From contig NZ_AUCW01000017.1 of NCBI RefSeq assembly GCF_000429965.1, forward strand, positions 1 to 64,000: DNA of 64,000 nucleotides. The letters are read 5' to 3'. This DNA is from Desulfogranum mediterraneum DSM 13871 (lineage in GTDB: Bacteria > Desulfobacterota > Desulfobulbia > Desulfobulbales > Desulfobulbaceae). Below are positions 53,813-60,184 of the stretch, piece after piece (position 1 is the first letter of the stretch; every line of letters starts with the position of its first letter). Below the pieces are notes generated by a model. It worked only from the letters and a program-made list of their open reading frames with translations, was not told the DNA's origin and made no database searches. A program made the translations under genes and the position numbers.

Positions 53813-53949
53813 TTAAGTCTTTGTTGCGTCTGAGTATTTTCTTTTTCTTCCACCCTTGCCGCTCAAGATACCCTTGATAGAGGCTGGGGTAGCCAGAGCC
53901 TCTCTGGATTGCGGGTAGTCATTACATATCTTTTACCAGGGGAATCAGC

Positions 53950-54660
53950 ATGATGATCAACAGCTACCATCCTTCTTTGTCCGGCACAACGCCGGGCCTG
54001 ACAGGAAAACCTACTCTGCCTGATAAGGCCATATTTAAGCTAGATCGGCTCCAAGACACAACAGTCCAGACTCAACCTAAAAATATGGCTGGATCTCCGC
54101 CAGATCCGCTGGATAGCAGCCAGCCTGTTAGCCAAGAAAGAATGCCCCACTGGTTATTTCTAGAGGAAACCGTAGCCACTGGCACATTGAACAAAACCGT
54201 CAGCATTGAAGACAGCGCACGCCTATCAAACAATGTGCTGAAAGACGTGAGCCGGCAGATGGAGGCTGCCTTCTCCGCAGCTGGGATAACAAATGTGCCT
54301 CCAGTCTCGATAAATTTTGACTCGACAGGTAAGGTCATCGTAGGAAAACACCCGCAGCAGGAGGAAATCCAGGAGCTTTTTTCAAAGGACGAAACCCTGA
54401 GCTATAACCTCCACAATGCTCTTCGCTATAAAGAGCACACCATGTCCCTGGAATCAGGAGCCATATTTCAACAGGCCTACGGCAAAGCCTACGATACGCT
54501 CGGGCAGGCCGCAGCCGAGGCCCTGTTTGAGCGGTATATAAATATGGGTGAACCCAAGGCCAGCCTTGTCTTTGGCGAGGCCGGACTGGAAACGCTGTTT
54601 GCCGGTAAATCGGATCGGGATTACCTGGCAGGCATTTCTTCAGAACTCAACCTTGGATAG
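53950..54660 (+). CDS. Hypothetical soluble protein between two repeat copies
   Basis: A 236-residue protein. The first 65 residues are Pro/Ser/Thr-rich and look disordered (YHPSLSGTTPGLTGKPTLPD). The rest is a folded helical domain (VLKDVSRQMEAAFSAAGITN, VSINFDSTGKVIVGKHPQQE, IQELFSKDETLSYNLHNALR). No signal peptide, TM or catalytic motif is seen. GGGGAATCAGC precedes the ATG. The family is not recognised with confidence; a V-N-F-D-x-x-G-K-V phrase before an acidic helix also occurs in other hypothetical proteins I recall from related genomes. Confidence 0.65.
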   Translation: MMINSYHPSLSGTTPGLTGKPTLPDKAIFKLDRLQDTTVQTQPKNMAGSPPDPLDSSQPVSQERMPHWLFLEETVATGTLNKTVSIEDSARLSNNVLKDVSRQMEAAFSAAGITNVPPVSINFDSTGKVIVGKHPQQEEIQELFSKDETLSYNLHNALRYKEHTMSLESGAIFQQAYGKAYDTLGQAAAEALFERYINMGEPKASLVFGEAGLETLFAGKSDRDYLAGISSELNLG

Positions 54661-54844
54661 AGCATCCCTGCTGTCGGGGCGGCCCAGCGGAAGTTGAAGT
54701 TTCCGGATATTTGCTTCAGGATCTCGCTCCAGTGGAACACGCTAAAAAAGGAATCAAGGAAACGCTATCCCGGCGAACAAGGTAACCATCCTGAAGCGAT
54801 ACCTTGTTGAGCGTGAAAGATCATTCCCCTGGGCAGATGATTAA

Positions 54845-54925
54845 GGCCACCTTGAAAAAAAGCTTTTTCTTCCATTTAACCCACGCCTTGACCTTGATCG
54901 AAAAATCTCATTTTTCAAGGTACCC
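54845..54925 (+). repeat. Dispersed TIR repeat, copy I (internal deletion)
   Basis: 81 bp: intact left end (GGCCACCTTGAAAAAAAGCT) joined to ACGCCTTGACCTTGATCG and the intact right end TTTTTCAAGGTACCC. About 60 bp of the core are missing. It lies 24 bases upstream of the next gene. Confidence 0.88.
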
Positions 54926-54948
54926 TTCAATGAGAACAGAAGGCGATA

Positions 54949-55212
54949 ATGAATTCTCGTACCATTCTCACAGCTTGTCTCAGTTGCACTCTGGGATATG
55001 CTCTTTTTACTTTAACCTTGGAGTACCTCTCCAGGGCGGACAACGAGGCTCTAAGATTCCGCCCCTGGGAGGCCATGGAAAACTTTTTTTTTGGATGTGC
55101 CTTTTCCAGGGGCACCGGCGGTCTCATTTTAGGCGTATCGCTCCTGGTAACATACCTTGGAGCGTGGGTTCTTCTCGGTAATTGGTTCACCCGGAGATAT
55201 CTGAAAAAATAG
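54949..55212 (+). CDS. Small two-TM membrane protein
   Basis: An 87-residue protein with hydrophobic segments at about 5-24 (TILTACLSCTLGYALFTLTL) and 58-78 (GGLILGVSLLVTYLGAWVLL), a charged loop between (SRADNEALRFRPWEAMENFF) and a basic end (RRYLKK). GAAGGCGATA precedes the ATG. No family is recognised. Its leader contains repeat copy I. Confidence 0.6.
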   Translation: MNSRTILTACLSCTLGYALFTLTLEYLSRADNEALRFRPWEAMENFFFGCAFSRGTGGLILGVSLLVTYLGAWVLLGNWFTRRYLKK

Positions 55213-55332
55213 CCTACAAGCCTCACTGGTCGCTGAAATGAGTGGTGACCAGGCAACAGGAAGCACATTTACAGATGGTTTCCCTTACAAATCCGGAATC
55301 AAATCTACATTCCCCCCCGCTCAAGAACTGGA

Positions 55333-55509
55333 GGATACCAGCGCTGGAATGATACATATGCCTGGGCCTGCAGCTCGGTGCCCCTGAACCAGGCCCAGGG
55401 GATAGTATCTCAATATTCAGATATTCTCGACCTGCCCGTGGTAGCCACCAGATCCACCACAGTCTCTCTGGAGACGCCCCGGCAGGATGCCCTGCAGGCA
55501 AAGGGATAG
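55333..55509 (+). pseudogene. Coding fragment without a start
   Basis: A frame of 58 codons, beginning GYQRWNDTYAWACSSVPLNQ and ending PRQDALQAKG at a TAG, has clear protein-like composition but no start codon or ribosome site. It may be the C-terminal scrap of a lost gene. The family is not recognised. Confidence 0.35.
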
Positions 55510-55522
55510 ACCATGAGAGGTA

Positions 55523-55969
55523 TTAGTGCGCCAGAAACAGACCCCATAAAACCAGAGGAGAGATCAGGTCGACAAAAAACACAGGGCCTGCGTTTCCCGG
55601 GTTGTTATTGGCTGTCTCGCGCTGCTCTTTCAGGTGGACAGAAAAGGCACCCAGTAAAAAGACCGAGGCAAAGACAATGGTGGCCAACCAGAATTCATCT
55701 CGAAAGAAGAAGCACAGCACTCCGCTGATCCCCAGCGCCAGGTTGCTAAACGCAACCTCCTTCTGAAAAGGATTCCCGGCAGGCCAGCCGATATAGGCCG
55801 CAACCCGCTCTCCCTGGAAGTAGTGGCCCATAAAGGCCCAGATCCCACCAAGGCCCACCTTTATAACCAACAACCAGAGAAGGAGCGTTGCCAGCCAGGG
55901 CGTATTCCAAAAGAATACATGACAGGCGGTAACCAGTAAGGCGACAAGCATCAGATAGACAACGTACAT
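55523..55969 (-). CDS. DUF6790-like membrane protein
   Basis: A 148-residue protein with four hydrophobic segments. The phrase FMGHYFQGERVAAYIGWPAG followed by NPFQKEVAFSNLALGISGVL matches the DUF6790 family as I remember it. ATG 55969 is chosen for the ribosome site GAGGGAGTCTCC and because the upstream extension is not family-like. The function is unknown. Confidence 0.78.
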   Translation of the reverse strand: MYVVYLMLVALLVTACHVFFWNTPWLATLLLWLLVIKVGLGGIWAFMGHYFQGERVAAYIGWPAGNPFQKEVAFSNLALGISGVLCFFFRDEFWLATIVFASVFLLGAFSVHLKEQRETANNNPGNAGPVFFVDLISPLVLWGLFLAH

Positions 55970-56459
55970 GGAGACTCCCTCGGTTAAATCGCTTGGAAAG
56001 ACGGGACGTTTTGAAATAAATGGTATCAGGGCAACAGGGTAGGTGTCAAATATATGCGTAAGCAAATGATCCACCCTGGAAGCGCTCAACCCGCTTGCTC
56101 GAAAAATGTTTCCTTCCCAGGGATCTCAAGCGATCTACTGGCAGCCTGAGCCTTCCAGGATATCCTGGAGAAGTACAAGGAATCCGCCGGCTGATCAGCT
56201 CTATTCACAGCCAGGGACCAGAGCCGCAGACGAGCTAGCCAGAGAACAGCAAGAGCGCCAGACCGAGCCGGAAAGGTCCGTTGGGACAAAACTCAAGCCG
56301 CAGCGCCTCTCTTCCACGGGTGCTCTACTTTCAATTTGCCCTATCTGGCACGGTGTATTACATCTCCGTGGTGGAAAGAGGAAACATTTGGACAGAGCAC
56401 GTTTTTTTAAGGCGAGCAGCGCATAGCTGTGAAGCCCCCTTCAACAGGTCGCTTTTAAT
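55970..56459. other. Intergenic, nothing assigned
   Basis: No gene, RNA or repeat was recognised. Plus-strand frames here are short and of poor composition. Confidence 0.5.
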
Positions 56460-57050
56460 ATGAATAAAATTCAAGAAATAATAGAGCAGATCAAACAGCT
56501 TGAAAAAGAGTTGCTCCTGGAAATTCAGAAGAAAGAGGAGGATTTTTTTTACAGGGTACAGGGAAAGAAGGTCTACTTTGAAAAGGAGACCAAAAAATAT
56601 CACAAGAAACTGGCGGTCAAGATATCCTCCTACCTCTCCAGTGCCTCGCTGTTCAACATTCTTACAGTGCCCTTTATCTGGAGTTGCCTGGCCCCTGCTC
56701 TGCTGATGGACATCACGGCCTCTCTCTACCAGTGCATCTGTTTTCGGATATACAGTATTCCGAGAGTAAACAGACGTGACTATATCGTCTTGGACCGTCA
56801 GAATCTTGATTACCTGAACTTCATCGAAAAATTAAACTGCTTTTATTGCGGCTACTTCAATGGTCTGATCGCCTACCTGCAAGAGATAGCCGCAAGAACA
56901 GAACAGTACTGGTGCCCGATAAAACATGCCAGAAAACTTGGCACCATCCACAACCGCTATCATAAATTCATGGAATATGGCGACAGTCAGCAGTATCACC
57001 TGAGACTTGAACAGATACGACGCGACTTTAACGACCTCAGAGAGGATTGA
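56460..57050 (+). CDS. Conserved-looking hypothetical membrane protein
   Basis: A 196-residue protein. It has an N-terminal charged coiled coil (IIEQIKQLEKELLLEIQKKE), a hydrophobic hairpin (about 60-100, LFNILTVPFIWSCLAPALLM and YQCICFRIYSI), then a soluble part with Cys and aromatic residues (FIEKLNCFYCGYFNGLIAYL, ARTEQYWCPIKHARKLG). The CFYCGY and WCPIKH cysteines could bind a metal. I recall close relatives as uncharacterised proteins in Desulfobacterota and gammaproteobacteria. It stands alone. Confidence 0.75.
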   Translation: MNKIQEIIEQIKQLEKELLLEIQKKEEDFFYRVQGKKVYFEKETKKYHKKLAVKISSYLSSASLFNILTVPFIWSCLAPALLMDITASLYQCICFRIYSIPRVNRRDYIVLDRQNLDYLNFIEKLNCFYCGYFNGLIAYLQEIAARTEQYWCPIKHARKLGTIHNRYHKFMEYGDSQQYHLRLEQIRRDFNDLRED

Positions 57051-57090
57051 TAGCCTGGCACCGACCTGACCCAGCCCACAGACAGATGGG

Positions 57091-57115
57091 CGGATTGCCG
57101 CCTGCGCAGGAATGA
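57091..57115. repeat. Degenerate copy of the CCGCCTGCGC palindromic repeat
   Basis: CGGATTGCCGCCTGCGCAGGAATGA resembles the element at 31648-31675 with mismatches in the stem. Confidence 0.45.
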
Positions 57116-57263
57116 CCATCAACCAAGGTATGACTGAAAAGGGAGCCCAGGGCGGCTCATGCCTCGGCAGGATCGAGGGGAGCTGATTGCAGGCAGGCCC
57201 GTTGGCGGGCAGGAGACCGTGGTTGCCCCTTATACCGGAAGGACAGGGGGAGCAAAAAGGAAA

Positions 57264-57291
57264 GGCGTATCAGAATGAATTCTGATACGCC
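57264..57291 (-). terminator. Terminator after tRNA-His
   Basis: GGCGTATCAGAAT and ATTCTGATACGCC form a 13-bp stem with a 2-base loop. On the minus strand it is followed by TTTCCTTTTTG. It begins 11 bases past the tRNA 3' end. Confidence 0.8.
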
Positions 57292-57301
57292 TTGTATTTC
57301 C

Positions 57302-57379
57302 TGGGGTGAGCGATGGGACTTGAACCCACGACCTCCGAGGCCACAACCCGGTGCTACCACCAGCTGAGCTACGCTCACC
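57302..57379 (-). tRNA. tRNA-His (anticodon GTG)
   Basis: On the minus strand the gene starts GGTGAGCGTAGCTCAG and ends CGCTCACC plus an encoded CCA. The acceptor stem GTGAGCG/CGCTCAC is complete, with the extra G at position -1 facing C73, the identity mark of tRNA-His. The anticodon loop is TTGTGGC on a CCGGG/CTCGG stem, giving anticodon GTG. The T arm is GTGGG TTCAAGT CCCAT. All arms fold normally. Confidence 0.97.
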
Positions 57380-57429
57380 GCGAACGAGAGACTATTTACC
57401 CTTCTCCAGAGCTTTTGGCAAGGAAAAAA

Positions 57430-58086
57430 TTAGCCTTCCAGATCTTTTTGGCAATGCTTACAGACTGTGGCCCGACTCTTGATCAGTTCCGTGCAAAAGG
57501 GGCACTCCTTGACAAAGTTATTGGCCAGCAGGGTGGACAGAGCCATATTGGTCAACTGCTCAAGGCTTGTGTCCCGAAAGGTCATGTTGCGGATGGGTTC
57601 CACACAGGCCAGGTCATTGAGGGGCACCAGCAACTCCACGGCCCGCTTACGATCAGCCAGCTTGGCACGCTCATCCAGGATCAGGGTCAGCACCGAGTCC
57701 AGGTCACCCTGCTCAACGCAGCTGTCCAGCGCGGCCACAGCCTCCCTTTCCTTCAGGTGGCGTTCATTCTTGGCCTTCATGGCCTCCACATCGACAATGG
57801 AGCCGGTAAAGGCATCATTACCGGCGACCATCATGTTATAGGTCTCGTTGGAGTTGGGAATTTCCATATGGCGATAGGAGCCGACATGACCATACTGATC
57901 TTCTATGTACTTCCACCCTTTAACAAAGAGGGGACAGTCGTTATTGAGGCAGATAAAGAGAAATTCTGAGCCCCAACCCAGCCCGTCCCCCACATGCACA
58001 GGGGGCGCATGACAGAGGGTTAGTTCCTTATTACAGTGGGGGCAGGTATGTTCTTCTTCGAGGTACTTCAGGGCAGCTGACAACAT
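57430..58086 (-). CDS. Double zinc-ribbon hypothetical protein
   Basis: A 218-residue protein. An N-terminal CPHC (about 15-18) with a distant CLNNDC (about 46-51) and a C-terminal pair CPFC and CKHC (about 197-213) give two probable zinc-binding modules around a helical middle (AVAALDSCVEQGDLDSVLTL). The N-terminal part LGWGSEFLFICLNNDCPLFV is distinctive and recalls uncharacterised proteins of sulfate reducers. The role may be in protein or nucleic-acid binding, but nothing shows it. It lies just upstream of the aromatic-pathway fusion gene. Confidence 0.75.
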   Translation of the reverse strand: MLSAALKYLEEEHTCPHCNKELTLCHAPPVHVGDGLGWGSEFLFICLNNDCPLFVKGWKYIEDQYGHVGSYRHMEIPNSNETYNMMVAGNDAFTGSIVDVEAMKAKNERHLKEREAVAALDSCVEQGDLDSVLTLILDERAKLADRKRAVELLVPLNDLACVEPIRNMTFRDTSLEQLTNMALSTLLANNFVKECPFCTELIKSRATVCKHCQKDLEG

Positions 58087-58297
58087 ATGACAAAAAACTC
58101 CTGTTTAAAATAGAGGGATGAACGATCCGATCTCACCGACTGATGCACATGGCACCCCGAGGAAAGCAGATGGGTCTTGATACCGCAAAGAGGCCGGTGT
58201 AACCACGCCTGAGCCTGGCAACCGAGGGGTATTCAGGGGATACCTGCCACTGGACCAAGAGTTTAACCATTGGCTGCTGATTGGTCAACTCATGGGC

Positions 58298-59983
58298 TTA
58301 AATCATTTTCCCCAAGACCTCATCAACGGCCTTGGCCTGTTTCATCCGCTCCCGCAGAAAACCATCACTGAGATGGACGGCATTGTCATGGATCAGCTGA
58401 CAGAGCTCCTCGATGCAGGCTCCATCTGCCAACTCCATGATCCGTTGGAGACTGCGTAAAAAATCCACCACTATCTTTCGGCCCTGACCGGAGGTGGAGA
58501 GTATTTCGGCATAGGTCCTGGGGTTCTGGGAATGAACCCTGGCCATGGCCAACATGGGATAGAGGGAGGTCAGGGTACAGTGGCTGGCAATCTCTTCACT
58601 GGTTATACCGTTCTCCTGGAGGGCCTGGGCAAGCGCCACAGAGATGGCGGTGGGCAACTTCTGACCTACCCCCATCAGCAGGTCATGCTGGGCAGGGGTA
58701 TCCCGATAGATGTCGGCCCCATGCTTGTAGAGAAAGGCCTCGAGTTCGGAGCACAACAGTCCACTCCGCCGCGTCCTCACCACAATGGCATTCTTGTCTT
58801 TCATGGAGGCAGCCTGGGGACCCCAGAGGTTGTGGATCAGCATCACCTCCACCTTGCTGTTGGTGGACTCAAGGGCGGCATTGACCGTACCCTCTGACTC
58901 TCCGGCCAACAGCAGCAGCGCCTTATTGGCGCCGATCAGGGGGCCGTACTGGGCGATGGTCTCCACGGTTACCGAGATGGGAACACAGATGACAACCACA
59001 TCCACGTGACGAATCATCTCTTCCGGTCGCAGGGAGGTGGAACGGCCGCTCATGAAAACCTTATAGCCCTCACTTTCCAGACGTCGAGCAAACCAGTCGC
59101 TCATGGCCCCGGTGCCGATGAAGCCGATGGCCTTGATGCGCTTGGTCCGCATGTCTATCCGGGGGAAGCTGCCCAGCACCTGAATGGCCCCAGGCTGCTG
59201 GATAACCTGCTGCTCGATATGGGTGATGGCCTTGGCCAAGACCTCGGTACTGATATGGCCTTCGGCCTCAAGATAGACCCGCAGCTTCTGACTCTTGAGG
59301 TCATTTTCCGAGCGCATGTCAAGGATATTGATCCCCCGCCGGGAGAATTCACCCAGGATATCAACCAGTAACCCCACCCGATCATCAAGGGGTTCGGTGA
59401 CCAGGGTGGTGGCATCATAGCCCGAAGGCTTAGGCAGTTCATGGGAGAAGACGGCAAACCTGGTCCGGTTATGGGGGGCAACCTCCCGCTCAAGGACATA
59501 GAGATTGTGTTGCTGGAGCTTCTCGATGGTATCAATAAAGGCCACGCCCCGCTTCCCCTCCTGGAGCATCCGGGTCATCACCGGGGCCACCTCGGTCACG
59601 GCCATCTGATCCACGCCGGAGAGATGCTGATCGAGAAACTCCGAACACTGCTTGAACACTTCACGGCAACCGACCAGTAACTCGATGGTCTCAAGGCTCT
59701 CTTCCGGCCAGAGTGTTCCCAGGGAGAGGTCTGAATAGACGATGACGTTATCCACCCAGTAACCGGAGCTCAGCAGCTCAAAAATTCTGAAATACTGTTT
59801 ATTCTCGCCTTCACGGGTATTATATACAGGAAGGATGGCACAGTCGACGTCCTGGTTGACAAAGGCTGAGATAATATTTCTGAAACTGGAATGGACCCGG
59901 ATCACCGCATCATCGGCGTATTGCCTGGCTGCCTGACAGGCCAGGGAGTTCCGGGGGCCCAAGGTTGCAACGCTTAACATCAT
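58298..59983 (-). CDS. Prephenate dehydratase-ACT-prephenate dehydrogenase fusion
   Basis: A 561-residue protein. Residues about 1-195 form a prephenate dehydratase-like domain (TLGPRNSLACQAARQY; NRTRFAVF in place of the usual TRFxxI/V). Residues about 205-285 are an ACT domain (DDRVGLLVDILGEFSRRGIN, with ILDMRSEN), probably the feedback site. Residues about 293-561 are a TyrA-type prephenate/arogenate dehydrogenase (IGFIGTGAMSDWFARRLESE for NAD; IHNLWGPQAAS around the catalytic His). One chain would thus serve both the Phe and Tyr branches. The dehydratase half lacks an obvious full substrate motif set and may be regulatory only. Start ATG with AGAAGGTGTC upstream. Confidence 0.85.
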   Translation of the reverse strand: MMLSVATLGPRNSLACQAARQYADDAVIRVHSSFRNIISAFVNQDVDCAILPVYNTREGENKQYFRIFELLSSGYWVDNVIVYSDLSLGTLWPEESLETIELLVGCREVFKQCSEFLDQHLSGVDQMAVTEVAPVMTRMLQEGKRGVAFIDTIEKLQQHNLYVLEREVAPHNRTRFAVFSHELPKPSGYDATTLVTEPLDDRVGLLVDILGEFSRRGINILDMRSENDLKSQKLRVYLEAEGHISTEVLAKAITHIEQQVIQQPGAIQVLGSFPRIDMRTKRIKAIGFIGTGAMSDWFARRLESEGYKVFMSGRSTSLRPEEMIRHVDVVVICVPISVTVETIAQYGPLIGANKALLLLAGESEGTVNAALESTNSKVEVMLIHNLWGPQAASMKDKNAIVVRTRRSGLLCSELEAFLYKHGADIYRDTPAQHDLLMGVGQKLPTAISVALAQALQENGITSEEIASHCTLTSLYPMLAMARVHSQNPRTYAEILSTSGQGRKIVVDFLRSLQRIMELADGACIEELCQLIHDNAVHLSDGFLRERMKQAKAVDEVLGKMI

Positions 59984-60095
59984 GACACCTTCTTAAGAGT
60001 GGAGACAAAAAAATGCAGACACGAGTACGGCTCCCGGCACGGGATCCCAAGGAGCACCACCCGCTGGCAGTAGCACTCATCATCGCGCCCTCAAC

Positions 60096-60131
60096 GTGAT
60101 TAACGACGTGAATAACGACGTGAATAACGAC
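60096..60131. repeat. Three tandem 12-bp repeats in a divergent promoter region
   Basis: GTGATTAACGAC, GTGAATAACGAC and GTGAATAACGAC stand head to tail, midway between the divergent starts at 59983 and 60185. They could be operator half-sites. Confidence 0.8.
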
Positions 60132-60184
60132 TGCTCAATAATATCGGAAAAACAGAAAATGACAAATAATAGTTCTCCCCTGAG

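Noticed and set aside
59984-60184. A Phe/Tyr-rich short frame (LFVIFCFSDIIEQSLFTSLF) upstream of the PheA-TyrA fusion, considered as a leader peptide
   Set aside because: No ATG in that frame, and no terminator hairpin with a T run follows before the gene, so attenuation cannot be supported.
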